From DASZHJ01 sp035581425 (GTDB taxonomy: Bacteria > Pseudomonadota > Alphaproteobacteria > ATCC43930 > CGMCC-115725), in assembly GCA_035581425.1 (NCBI GenBank), contig DATJVP010000002.1, positions 5,371 to 69,370 of the forward strand: a DNA stretch of 64,000 nt, written 5' to 3'. Position 1 is the stretch's first letter, and every line of letters starts with the position of its first letter. The translations under genes and the position numbers were made by a program. The notes below the pieces were generated by a model that did no database searches, had not been told where the DNA came from, and saw only the letters and a list, made by a program, of their open reading frames with translations. Positions 40,118 through 48,766 of this stretch are shown piece by piece.

Positions 40118-40162
40118 CGGAGATCGCCGCCGTGCCTGAGCGGTGCGGCCTGACGATCTCCG
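40118..40162 (+). repeat. Inverted repeat between flp2 and cpaA
   Basis: CGGAGATCG (40118-40126) and CGATCTCCG (40154-40162) form a perfect 9-base stem around an inner CCGC/GCGG pairing. It starts 8 bases after the flp2 stop and lacks a T-run. It may stabilise the pilin mRNA 3' end or partially attenuate read-through into cpaA, lowering assembly-protein levels relative to pilin. Confidence 0.5.
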
Positions 40163-40213
40163 CGGAAGCCGCCTAGCCGCCCGGCCGAAGCGATTTAGGG
40201 AACGATCGTCGCC

Positions 40214-40726
40214 ATGACCATCCCCGCCACCGACACGGTTGCGCTCGTCGTCTTTGCCGGCGCGCTGGCGGGCGCCGCGTTTTGCGATGTGCGGCAGTAC
40301 TTGATCCCGGATCGGTTCCCGCTCGCAATCGTGCTCGCCTACGTCCTCTACGCCGCGGGCCATCCCTGGCAGCAAGGTCTCTGGGGCATCGGGACCGGCT
40401 TTGCGATGCTGGTCGCGGGGACGATCCTCTTCGCCACGAACGTCATGGGCGGCGGCGACACCAAGCTTCTCGCCGCGGTGGGCCTCTGGGCAGGTCCGGA
40501 TCTCGCGGCGACGTTCCTCATCGCCACAGCATTCGCGGGCGCGGTGATCGGCATCGCCTGGCTCACGCCAGTGCGCCGGCTGATGCCTGCAGCTCCCATC
40601 GAGGACGAGACGGGCCCTGTCGATCCCGGAACGGGATTTCGTGCCCGCCTGAGACAGCCGGTGCCTTACGGAGTCGCCATTGCTCTCGGCGGACTACACC
40701 TCGCCGCCTTGCGTGCCTTCCACTGA
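40214..40726 (+). CDS. cpaA: Tad prepilin peptidase CpaA
   Basis: 170 aa membrane aspartyl protease of the A24A type that removes the leader from Flp pilins. The catalytic Asp pair lies in AAFCDVRQYLIPDR (first Asp of the F-x-D-x5-I-P-x2 motif) and MGGGDTKLLAAV (GGGD with the second Asp). Five to six hydrophobic helices follow the usual order, with the late PYGVAIALGG segment. The protein is the short Tad form, lacking the N-methylase domain of PilD. The ATG at 40214 starts the cpa series; cpaB follows 18 bases after its stop. Confidence 0.94.
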   Translation: MTIPATDTVALVVFAGALAGAAFCDVRQYLIPDRFPLAIVLAYVLYAAGHPWQQGLWGIGTGFAMLVAGTILFATNVMGGGDTKLLAAVGLWAGPDLAATFLIATAFAGAVIGIAWLTPVRRLMPAAPIEDETGPVDPGTGFRARLRQPVPYGVAIALGGLHLAALRAFH

Positions 40727-40744
40727 GTTACAGGAGATCTGGAC

Positions 40745-41608
40745 ATGTCCCCTCGCCGAATGCTGTTCCTGCTGATCGCGCTGGTCGCGTCCGGCAGCAC
40801 CGTCATGGTGGGCCGCATGTGGCTGCAAGCCGAACGGACACAGAAGGTCGCGGAGGCTCCGGCGCCGGCTAAGCCCGCGCTCGCAGTCCTGGTCGCCAAA
40901 GGGAACCTGCCCGCGGGCAGCTTCATCCGTCCCGAGAACCTGCGCTGGCAGCCCTGGCCCGAGAGCAGCCTCGCGCCGAGCTACGTGGTCGAGGGCCGGC
41001 GCAAGATCGAGGATTACGTGGGCGCCGTCGTCCGCGTGGGCCTCTCCGACGGCGAGCCTCTCACCGACATTCGCGTCGTGCGTCCAGGCGATCGCGGCTT
41101 CCTCGCTGCGGTGCTTACCCCCGGCACCCGCGCCGTCACCGTCAACGTGACGCCGAGCACCGGTCTCGCCGGCCTGGTCTTCCCCGGCGACCGCATCGAC
41201 CTCGTCGGCACCTTCCGCGTCCCCGAGGATACCAAGGGCGGCAACGGCATGAACCGCTATGCCAGCGAGACCGTGCTGAGCAACGTCCGCGTGCTCGCGG
41301 TCGACCAGCGCGTCGACGATCAAAACAAGGAAGTCGTGGTCGCGAAGACGGCGACCCTCGAGGTGACGCCAAAGCAGGCCGAGGTGATCGCGCTCGTTGG
41401 CGAGCTCGGCAAGTTCTCGCTGAGCCTGCGCAGCCTCGCCCAGGGCAACGAGCCCGCGCCGACGGGCAAGGCCCCGTCCGTCACTTGGGATAACGAGGCC
41501 GCCCGCATGCTGCCGCCTCCGGCGATCGCCGGCGGCTCCACCTCGAAGGTGAGCGTCGTGCGCGGCCCCAACGCACAGGAACTCGAGTTTCAAAGGAGGG
41601 TCCGATGA
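40745..41608 (+). CDS. cpaB: Tad pilus assembly protein CpaB (RcpC)
   Basis: 287 aa. An N-terminal signal-anchor (MLFLLIALVASGSTVMVGRMWL) is followed by the SAF-like domain, ALAVLVAKGNLPAGSFIRPENLRWQPWPE. The RcpC/CpaB core reads GTRAVTVNVTPSTGLAGLVFPGDRIDLVGTF, then VAKTATLEVTPKQAEVIALVGELGKFSLSLRS. CpaB is a periplasmic part of the Tad outer-membrane complex and may gate or stabilise the secretin. AGGAGATC lies before the ATG, and its stop overlaps cpaC by 4 bases. Confidence 0.95.
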   Translation: MSPRRMLFLLIALVASGSTVMVGRMWLQAERTQKVAEAPAPAKPALAVLVAKGNLPAGSFIRPENLRWQPWPESSLAPSYVVEGRRKIEDYVGAVVRVGLSDGEPLTDIRVVRPGDRGFLAAVLTPGTRAVTVNVTPSTGLAGLVFPGDRIDLVGTFRVPEDTKGGNGMNRYASETVLSNVRVLAVDQRVDDQNKEVVVAKTATLEVTPKQAEVIALVGELGKFSLSLRSLAQGNEPAPTGKAPSVTWDNEAARMLPPPAIAGGSTSKVSVVRGPNAQELEFQRRVR

Positions 41609-43044
41609 CCGCCGTCGCAATCCCGCAGCGGCTGCTGCCGCCGATCCTCGCGATCGTCACGGGGCTCGCACTTCTGGGGCTGATCTCGATGCCGGCCCAC
41701 GCCGCGCCTAAGGTCGTGGCGACGAGTGGTTCGGCGATCACACTCGAGGTGAGCAAAGGAAAGCTCATCCACCTCGACAAGCCCGCGGCCAGCGTCTTCA
41801 TCGCTGATCCCGAGGTCGCGGACATCCAGGTAAAGTCGCCCTCGCTCGTCTACGTCTTCGGCAAGGCCGCGGGGGAGACCTCGCTTTACGCCGTCGGCGA
41901 GGACGATCAGGTCGTCCTCAATTCCGCCGTCGTGGTGCGGCATAACGTCGGACGCCTCGAGCAGGCGATCCGCGGGATGGATCCGCGCAGCGCCGTCAGC
42001 GTCGTCAGCGTCGACGACAATCTCGTGCTCGAGGGCACGGTGTTCTCCGCCGCCGAGGGCGAGGACATTCGTCGCCTCGCCGCACGCTTCGTACCCGACC
42101 CGAAGCAGCTCATCAACAAGATGCGCGTCGTGGCACCCAACCAGGTCAATATCCGCATCCGCGTCGCGGAGATGTCCCGCAACGTCGTGAAGCAGTTCGG
42201 CATCAACTGGGACGCGGCCTTCAACATCGGAAGCTTTGCGGTCGGTCTCTTCACGGGCCGCACCTTCCTCGACGCCGCGGGGAACGTCATCCGCCAGACC
42301 CCGATCGGAGCCGCAGGCCAGTCCGCCGCGACCATCGCCGCGGTGCACACGAGTAGCGTTGACGCCAACGCGCTCATCGACGCGCTCGACGAGCAGGGTC
42401 TCATCACCGTTCTCGCCGAGCCCAATCTGAGCGCCGTCTCGGGCGAGCCCGCGAGCTTTCTTGCGGGCGGCGAGTTCCCCTACCCGGTCGCGCAGCAGAA
42501 CAACACCATCACGATCGACTTCAAGAAGTTCGGCGTGAGCCTCAACTTCGTCGCGACCATAGCCGGGGAGAACCGCATCAACCTGCACGTCGCGCCCGAG
42601 GTGAGCCAGCTCGACACGACGCACCAGATCAGCGTCGGCGGCGTCTCCGTGCCCGGCCTCACCACCCGTCGCGCCGAGACGACGCTCGAGCTCGCCAGCG
42701 GACAGAGCTTCGCGCTCGCGGGGCTGATGCAGAACAACGTCGCGCAGAATCTCGACAAGTATCCCTGGCTCGGCGATGTGCCGATCCTGGGCGCGCTCTT
42801 CCGCTCGAACGCCTTCCAGAAGAGCGAGACCGAGCTCGTGATCATCTGCACGCCCTATATCGTCCGGCCCGTCAGCCAGCCGAACCGGCTCGCCGCGCCG
42901 ACCGACGGCTACGTGAGCTCGAGCGACGGAAGTCAGGTGCTGAACGGCACCGTCTATCGTCCGCAGTTCACGAACCAGACCCCGTCGCCCCCGAGCCGCT
43001 CCGGGACCGGCCTCATCGGCCCCGCGGGCTTCGACCTCGAATAG
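41605..43044 (+). CDS. cpaC: Tad pilus outer-membrane secretin CpaC (RcpA)
   Basis: 479 aa. A signal peptide (MTAVAIPQRLLPPILAIVTG..., cleavage after AHA) precedes the N-terminal pilus/BON-type domain (KLIHLDKPAASVFIADPEVADIQV, VYVFGKAAGETSLYAVG). The secretin domain contains VDANALIDALDEQGLITVLAEPNLSAVSGEPASFLAGGEFPYPV, LNLHVAPEVSQLD-like INLHVAPEVSQLD, and PWLGDVPILGALFRSNAFQKSETELVIICTPYIV. These are signature secretin segments. It forms the outer-membrane channel for the pilus. It starts inside the cpaB stop. Confidence 0.96.
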   Translation: MTAVAIPQRLLPPILAIVTGLALLGLISMPAHAAPKVVATSGSAITLEVSKGKLIHLDKPAASVFIADPEVADIQVKSPSLVYVFGKAAGETSLYAVGEDDQVVLNSAVVVRHNVGRLEQAIRGMDPRSAVSVVSVDDNLVLEGTVFSAAEGEDIRRLAARFVPDPKQLINKMRVVAPNQVNIRIRVAEMSRNVVKQFGINWDAAFNIGSFAVGLFTGRTFLDAAGNVIRQTPIGAAGQSAATIAAVHTSSVDANALIDALDEQGLITVLAEPNLSAVSGEPASFLAGGEFPYPVAQQNNTITIDFKKFGVSLNFVATIAGENRINLHVAPEVSQLDTTHQISVGGVSVPGLTTRRAETTLELASGQSFALAGLMQNNVAQNLDKYPWLGDVPILGALFRSNAFQKSETELVIICTPYIVRPVSQPNRLAAPTDGYVSSSDGSQVLNGTVYRPQFTNQTPSPPSRSGTGLIGPAGFDLE

Positions 43045-43060
43045 CAAGGCAAGGTGCACC

Positions 43061-43768
43061 ATGATGATCCGCCTGATCTCCTGCATCGCGCTCGCAGCGG
43101 CGCTCGCCGCCTGCGAGCCTCCGCAGGCCGAGTATTCGAGCGTCGAGGCTCCGCGCCAGACGAAGATCGACTATCACCGCTACACCCACACCGCCTCCTT
43201 CGGCGCGGGCCACAATGAGCTCGCACCCACCGAGGCGAAGAAGCTCGACGCCTTCCTGGGCGCGTCGGAGGTAACGGCGAACGACCCCGTCTATCTCGAG
43301 GCGCCCGCCAACGACAAGGCCGCCGCAGCGCGCGTTTCCGCGCTCGCGCGCGACCTCACGCGCAAAGGCTACGCCGTTGCGACGATACCGGCAGCGCGCG
43401 ACGCGATCCCCGCGAATTCGCTCCTGGTGGTCGTCGAGCGCTACACGGTGACGCCGCCGGCCTGCCCCAATTGGACGGCGTCGCCGAGCGAGAACCACGA
43501 GAACACGGTCTCCAGCAACTTCGGCTGCGCCAACTTGACCAATCTCGACCTCATGGTCGCCGATCCCCGTGACCTCGTGCTCGGTCAGCAGATGGGCGGC
43601 GAGCCCGCCGATCACGCTGGCCTGGCGATCCAGCGCTATCGCGAGGGCAAGACCGCGCCGCTTCCGAACGTGAGCGCGGGCACCACCTACAACGTCAACG
43701 TCAACGCCTCGGGCGGCACGACCGGCGGCCCCGGCGGCGGAGCCGGGACACCTGGCACAGGGCAGTAA
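43061..43768 (+). CDS. cpaD: Tad pilus lipoprotein CpaD
   Basis: 235 aa. The signal peptide ends ALAAALAAC, so Cys19 can be lipidated. The mature part contains the CpaD pattern: SFGAGHNELAPTEAKKLDAFL, ALARDLTRKGYAV, LLVVVERYTVTPPACPNWTASPSENHENTVSSNFGCANLTNLDLMVADPRDLVLGQ. It ends in a Gly/Thr/Pro-rich tail (GGTTGGPGGGAGTPGTGQ). CpaD is a small outer-membrane-associated partner of the CpaC secretin. It lies 16 bases after cpaC and 2 bases before cpaE. Confidence 0.94.
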   Translation: MMIRLISCIALAAALAACEPPQAEYSSVEAPRQTKIDYHRYTHTASFGAGHNELAPTEAKKLDAFLGASEVTANDPVYLEAPANDKAAAARVSALARDLTRKGYAVATIPAARDAIPANSLLVVVERYTVTPPACPNWTASPSENHENTVSSNFGCANLTNLDLMVADPRDLVLGQQMGGEPADHAGLAIQRYREGKTAPLPNVSAGTTYNVNVNASGGTTGGPGGGAGTPGTGQ

Positions 43769-43770
43769 TC

Positions 43771-44976
43771 ATGGCAGATGCCGCAGAGGCACAACATCAA
43801 GAGGGTTCCCGCCCGATCGCCCTTCTCGCCTGTGTAGCCGACGAGGTCACGCGCGAGACGGTCAGTCGCGTCGTCTCGCACCTCGGCCCCTTGCAGGCAA
43901 AGGTGCGGCCGGGAGACCTGACGGCTGCGCGCAAGGCGCTTGATCCAAGCGCCCCGCCGCAGCTCATGCTCATCGACATCTCCGGCAACGCCGATCCAGT
44001 GCCGGCGCTGGCGGAGCTCATTCAACTTTGCCCCCGCTCGACCCGCGTGCTGGTCATCGGCTCGGTCAACGACGTGAGCCTCTACCGGGCACTCACGAAC
44101 CTCGGCGTCGTCGACTACCTCGTGAAGCCGATCTCCGGCGAGATGCTGCACGACGCTCTTGCGGCGGCGATCGAGACCGGCGGTCCCGAAGGCGGCGGCC
44201 GCAAGACCCGCAGCACCGCTTTCCTCGGCGCGCGCGGCGGGATCGGCACCACCACCATGGTGGCGGCGGTCGGCTGGTATTTCGTCAACGAATTCCATCA
44301 GCGCGCAGCCGTCATCGACCTCGACCTTCACTTCGGCACGCTGGCGCTCAGCGTCGACCTCGAGCCCGGCAGAGGCCTGCGCGAAGCGCTCGAGCATCCC
44401 GAGCGCATCGACACCCTGCTCCTGGCCTCGGCGATGTCCGGCGGCGAGCGGTTCAAGGTACTCGCCAGCGAGGAGTCCCTCGACGAGAGCCTGCGCGTCG
44501 ACGCCGGCGCGATCGAGCCGCTCTTCCAGGCGCTCTCACAGGACTTCGACCAGCTCGTGGTCGATCTCCCGCGGGCACTCGACGACGGATCGCGGCATCT
44601 CCTGGGGGTCGTCGACCAGCTCATCCTCGTCACCGATCTCTCGCTTGCGGGGCTCCGCGACACGCTGCGGCTCGTCGATCTCGGCAAGCGCATCGGCTGC
44701 CGCGCAAATCCCATGGTCATCGCGAGCCAGGTCGGCGCCGCCCATCGCGGCGAGATCACGCAGCGCGAGTTCGAGCGCGGCCTCGGCCAGGACCTCGACC
44801 ATATCGTCACCTTCGACGCCAAGGTCGGCATCGCCATGGCGCGGCACGGCAAGGCGCTTCCGGAAGTCGCGCGCGCGAGCAAGCCTGCCGAGGAGCTGCT
44901 CGCTCTGGCGCAGCGGATCTCCGGTCGCGAGACCGTGGGCAAGAAGCGCTCGCTCCTGGGCAAACTCTGGAAGTAG
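43771..44976 (+). CDS. cpaE: Tad pilus localisation ATPase CpaE (TadZ)
   Basis: 401 aa. An N-terminal receiver-like domain (RPIALLACVADEVTRETVSRVV, LMLIDISGNADP, VIGSVNDVSLYRALTNLGVVDYLVKPI) is followed by a MinD/ParA-type ATPase domain. The deviant Walker A reads ARGGIGTTT (154-162). The Lys residues of classical MinD loops (KGGVGKT) are replaced by Arg and Thr, common among CpaE/TadZ proteins but implying weak or no hydrolysis. The helper Asp of AVIDLDLHFGTLALSVDL and LVVDLPRALDDGSR follow. CpaE places the Tad complex at the pole. Confidence 0.94.
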   Translation: MADAAEAQHQEGSRPIALLACVADEVTRETVSRVVSHLGPLQAKVRPGDLTAARKALDPSAPPQLMLIDISGNADPVPALAELIQLCPRSTRVLVIGSVNDVSLYRALTNLGVVDYLVKPISGEMLHDALAAAIETGGPEGGGRKTRSTAFLGARGGIGTTTMVAAVGWYFVNEFHQRAAVIDLDLHFGTLALSVDLEPGRGLREALEHPERIDTLLLASAMSGGERFKVLASEESLDESLRVDAGAIEPLFQALSQDFDQLVVDLPRALDDGSRHLLGVVDQLILVTDLSLAGLRDTLRLVDLGKRIGCRANPMVIASQVGAAHRGEITQREFERGLGQDLDHIVTFDAKVGIAMARHGKALPEVARASKPAEELLALAQRISGRETVGKKRSLLGKLWK

Positions 44977-44982
44977 TCAGCG

Positions 44983-46653
44983 ATGTTCGGCCGGCGCGAC
45001 AGCGAGAACCCGCTACAAGCCCGCATCTCCGCGGTGAGCGCGCGGCGCGATCGGCCGGCGCCCGCTCCGCCGCCGGCCGCCGAAGCACCGGCAAAGGCTC
45101 GGTTGGCGGAGACCACGGTCGAGGCCGCTCGCGCCCTCGTGCAGCCCGCGGTCGACGCCGCGATCGATCCCGGCGCGCATCTCGGCAAGACCCGTGTCGA
45201 GCTCGCGCGGATCGTCGAGGACGTTGTCAAGCGCACGCTCGAGCAACACAATCTGGCGCTCGCGCCCGCGCAGTATCGCGACCTCATAACCGCGGTCACC
45301 AGCGGCCTCGCCGAGACGCCGCCGGCGCAAACGCAGGCCAATAGGGCCGCCATCGACGCGGTTGCGCGCGTCTCCACGATCTCGGCGGCAAGCCGCGCCA
45401 CGATCGACGAGGCGATCCCGAAGATCTATCCGCTGGTGATGGAGCGGATCGACACCGAGGTCGCAGCCAAGCTCAAGCGCGAGGAGCTCGCACGACAGCT
45501 CGGCGGCGTCGTCGCGGAAGTGCTGACCGAGCAGCGCATCCAGCTCAACCAGACGGAGCAGCGCGACCTCGTCACCGTGCTGCTCAACGACATGCTGGGC
45601 TTCGGCCCGCTCGAGCCGCTGCTCGCGGACGACAGCGTCAACGACATCATGGTCAATGGTCCGAAGCAGGTCTACGTCGAGCGCAAGGGCAAGCTCGAAA
45701 TCACCGACGTGACCTTCCGCGACAATCCGCACGTGATGTCGATCGCGACCCGCATCGTCACGATGATCGGACGCCGCGTCGACGAATCGACGCCGCTCGT
45801 CGACGCGCGCCTCCCCGACGGCAGCCGCGTCAACATCATCGTGCCGCCGCTCGCGATCGACGGGCCCTCCATCTCAATTCGTAAATTTTCCAAGAAGGGC
45901 ATCACGCTCGACGTGATGATGCGGCAGGACAACATCTCGCCGCAGATGGCGGTGGTGCTAAAGATCGCCGCGCGCTCGCGCCTCAACATCCTGATCTCCG
46001 GCGGCACGGGCTCGGGCAAGACCACGCTCTTGAACGCGATGTCGCAGATGATCGATTCCGGCGAGCGCATCGTCACGATCGAGGACGCGGCGGAGCTCCA
46101 GCTCCAGCAGCCGCACGTGGTGCGCCTCGAGACCAGGCCGCCCAACCTCGAGGGTCGCGGCGAGATCACCATGCGCGACCTCGTCAAGAACTCGCTGCGT
46201 ATGCGACCCGACCGCATCATCCTCGGTGAGATCCGCGGCGCGGAGGCCCTCGACGTCCTCCAAGCCATGAACACCGGTCACGACGGCTCGCTCTCCACCG
46301 TCCACGCGAACCGGCCACGCGAGGCGCTCACGCGTCTCGAGAACATGATCGGCATGGCCGGCGTCAACCTGCCGAGCCGAGCGATCCGCACGCAGATTGC
46401 GGCCGCCGTCGACATGATCGTCCAGGTGAGCCGCATGCGCGACGGCATCCGCCGCGTCACCAACGTCACCGAGGTGATCGGGATGGAGGGCGACGTCATC
46501 ACGACGCAGGAGCTCTTCAGCTACCGCTTCGAGGGCGAGCACACGGACGGCCGGCTCAAGGGCCGCTTCGATTCCTCCGGCCTCAGGCCGCACTTTACCC
46601 CGCGCGCCGAGTATTTCGGCCTCGACCGCGCGCTTCTGGAGGCGATGGCATGA
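44983..46653 (+). CDS. cpaF: Tad pilus secretion ATPase CpaF (TadA)
   Basis: 556 aa type II/IV secretion ATPase that drives pilus assembly and retraction. A poorly conserved N-terminal 200 residues precede the core LLNDMLGFGPLEPLLADDSVNDIMVNGPKQVYVERKGKLE. Walker A is GGTGSGKTT (about 340-348). Asp-box EDAAELQLQQPHVVRLETRPPN, Walker B RPDRIILGEIRGAEALDVLQAMNTGHDGSLSTVHAN and the His-box region follow. The stop overlaps tadB by 4 bases. The Ala/Pro-rich N-terminus is longer than in many homologues. Confidence 0.96.
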   Translation: MFGRRDSENPLQARISAVSARRDRPAPAPPPAAEAPAKARLAETTVEAARALVQPAVDAAIDPGAHLGKTRVELARIVEDVVKRTLEQHNLALAPAQYRDLITAVTSGLAETPPAQTQANRAAIDAVARVSTISAASRATIDEAIPKIYPLVMERIDTEVAAKLKREELARQLGGVVAEVLTEQRIQLNQTEQRDLVTVLLNDMLGFGPLEPLLADDSVNDIMVNGPKQVYVERKGKLEITDVTFRDNPHVMSIATRIVTMIGRRVDESTPLVDARLPDGSRVNIIVPPLAIDGPSISIRKFSKKGITLDVMMRQDNISPQMAVVLKIAARSRLNILISGGTGSGKTTLLNAMSQMIDSGERIVTIEDAAELQLQQPHVVRLETRPPNLEGRGEITMRDLVKNSLRMRPDRIILGEIRGAEALDVLQAMNTGHDGSLSTVHANRPREALTRLENMIGMAGVNLPSRAIRTQIAAAVDMIVQVSRMRDGIRRVTNVTEVIGMEGDVITTQELFSYRFEGEHTDGRLKGRFDSSGLRPHFTPRAEYFGLDRALLEAMA

Positions 46654-47627
46654 CCTTCGACGACGATCTCCTGCTCTGGGTCCTCGCGGGCGTTCTGGGT
46701 CTCGCGGTCTTTGCAATCGCCTTCGCGATCGGCGGCGACGAGGGCGGCGGCAAGCGCGTGCAGAGGGTGCGCAACCGTGCGCGCGGCGCGGACAAGGAAG
46801 AGAAGGCCGCGGAGATGATTCTCCGGCTCGACCCCAAGCGTAACAGCGGCTTTGAGGCGATGATGCGCCGCCTGCTGCCGCATCCGGAGCTGCTGCGCGA
46901 GCGCCTGCGCCGCACGGGCTGGTCGATGGGGCTCGGCGGCTTCGCGATCCTCTGCGGCATCATGATCGCATTGTTCATCGGCGTGTTCTTCTCCATGGGC
47001 CTGCCGGTCGCCATGGCGATACCCGCGGGCATCATCCTCGGCCTCCTCCTGCCGCACCTGATCGTCGGCTTCGCCGTGAACCGGCGCGCAAACAAGTTCA
47101 CGAAGCTTTTCCCCGAGGCGATCGGCCTCATGGTCCGCGGTATCAAGTCGGGCCTGCCCATCGCCGAGACCTTCGTCATCGTGGGCCAGGAGGTGCCGGA
47201 TCCCGTCGGCGAGGAGTTCCGCCGCGTCTCCGATCAGATCCGCCTGGGCCAGCAGATCGAGCAAGCGCTCTGGGACAGCGCCAAGCGCGTCGGCACCCCC
47301 GAGGTAAAGTTCCTGGTGGTGAGCCTCTCCGTCCAGAAGGAGACGGGCGGCAATCTCGCGGAGACGCTGGAGAACCTCGACACCATTTTGCGGCGCCGCC
47401 GGCAGATGAAGCTCAAGATCCGCGCGATGTCCTCCGAGGCGCGTGCGAGCGCCGCGATCATCGGCGCCCTTCCCTTCATCATGCTGGGCGTGCTCGCGGG
47501 TCTCAACCCCGAGTACATCAGCAAGCTTTTCGACACGCATCTCGGTAACCTGATGCTCGGCGGCGGCGGCTTCAGCATGGCGCTGGGCGTCTTCATCATG
47601 CAGAAGATGGCGAGGTTCGAGATATGA
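46650..47627 (+). CDS. tadB: Tad inner-membrane platform protein TadB
   Basis: 325 aa type II secretion F-domain protein. An N-terminal helix (LLLWVLAGVLGLAVFAIAFAIG), a cytoplasmic loop and central helices lead to the T2SSF domain: KLFPEAIGLMVRGIKSGLPIAETFVIVGQEVPDPVGEEFRRVSDQIRLGQ. The C-terminal helices contain AAIIGALPFIMLGVLAGLNPEYISKLF. TadB and TadC together form the polytopic platform that CpaF acts on. It overlaps both neighbours by 4 bases (ATGA), so stoichiometric coupled translation is likely. Confidence 0.95.
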   Translation: MTFDDDLLLWVLAGVLGLAVFAIAFAIGGDEGGGKRVQRVRNRARGADKEEKAAEMILRLDPKRNSGFEAMMRRLLPHPELLRERLRRTGWSMGLGGFAILCGIMIALFIGVFFSMGLPVAMAIPAGIILGLLLPHLIVGFAVNRRANKFTKLFPEAIGLMVRGIKSGLPIAETFVIVGQEVPDPVGEEFRRVSDQIRLGQQIEQALWDSAKRVGTPEVKFLVVSLSVQKETGGNLAETLENLDTILRRRRQMKLKIRAMSSEARASAAIIGALPFIMLGVLAGLNPEYISKLFDTHLGNLMLGGGGFSMALGVFIMQKMARFEI

Positions 47628-48607
47628 AGAACTTTTCCGGCGACCTCTTCAATTGGCTGCTGGGCTCGTTCGACGAGAACGGCATCGCCATCATCGGCGG
47701 CATCGGCGTCTTCGTGACGATCCTCGCGCTCTCGCGCGTCTTCGTCCCCTCCGACCCGATGGCCGCGCGCATCAAGAGCCATCAACAGCGCCGCCAGCAC
47801 CTCCTGCAGGAGATCCTGAACGAGAACAAGGAGGAGCCGAAGGCGAACAAGGCGTCCTTCAACTTCGTGAAACGGCTCGTCGAGAAGTTGAAGCTCACGC
47901 GCGGCGACGAGGCGCGCAAGACCGTCGACCGGCTCGCGCAGGCCGGCTGGCGTTCGCGCGACATCCTCATCGTCTATCTCGGCGCGCGCCTCGTCATGCC
48001 CTTCGTCGGCGGCGCTTGCGCGCTGTTGATGATGCGCTTCTTCGGCGTCGAGCTCTCGGTGCTGGGCGCGGCGGCGGTAGGCGGCATGGGTGTGCTCGCG
48101 GGCGGCTACCTCCCCTCGCTCTACCTCAAGAATGCGATCCAGAAGCGCTATCAAAAGCTGCGCCGGCAGCTCCCCGACGCGCTCGATCTGTTGGTGATCT
48201 GCGCCGAGGCCGGACAAAGCCTCGACGCCGCCCTCACCCGCGTCGCACGCGAGTCCGGTGCCTCTTCGCCGGAGCTCGCCGACGAGATCGGCCTCACCTC
48301 GATCGAGCTCGGCTTCTTGCCGAACCGGCGCCAGGCGCTCCTCAACCTGCAGCGCCGCGCCGACATCCCGCCGATCCGCGCCGTCATCAACACGCTGATG
48401 CAGACGGAGCGCTACGGCACGCCGCTCGCGCACTCGTTGCGCGTCCTCGCGGCCGAGTTCCGCGACGAGCGTATGATGAAGGCGGAGGAGAAGGCGGCGC
48501 GGCTTCCGGCGATCATGACGGTGCCGATGATCTGCTTCATCTTGCCCGCCCTCTTCATCGTCCTCATCGGGCCCGCGATCATCAAGGTCCTCGAGACCTT
48601 CAGCTAG
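47624..48607 (+). CDS. tadC: Tad inner-membrane platform protein TadC
   Basis: 327 aa second T2SSF-domain protein, with helices near both ends and the domain RQLPDALDLLVICAEAGQSLDAALTRVARESGASSPELADEIGLTSIELGF. The last segment LPAIMTVPMICFILPALFIVLIGPAIIKVL is typical of TadC. It starts inside the tadB stop and is the last clear tad gene. TadD, TadE and TadF homologues are not directly downstream, unlike the standard locus; a TPR lipoprotein 2 kb away and a TadG-like protein 19 kb upstream are the nearest candidates. Confidence 0.95.
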   Translation: MKNFSGDLFNWLLGSFDENGIAIIGGIGVFVTILALSRVFVPSDPMAARIKSHQQRRQHLLQEILNENKEEPKANKASFNFVKRLVEKLKLTRGDEARKTVDRLAQAGWRSRDILIVYLGARLVMPFVGGACALLMMRFFGVELSVLGAAAVGGMGVLAGGYLPSLYLKNAIQKRYQKLRRQLPDALDLLVICAEAGQSLDAALTRVARESGASSPELADEIGLTSIELGFLPNRRQALLNLQRRADIPPIRAVINTLMQTERYGTPLAHSLRVLAAEFRDERMMKAEEKAARLPAIMTVPMICFILPALFIVLIGPAIIKVLETFS

Positions 48608-48766
48608 GCCGGAGCGGTCGCGCTCGCATCTGCCGGCGCGGTCGATCTTGCCCGGAGATTATTGCCGCCGAGCGGCCCGGGCCGGCGCGAAACGCCGCAA
48701 TCGCCGCCGTTCCCGCTGGCACGGGACTTGCGATACCCCTCCCGAGGCACCGATTTCGAGGCACAC

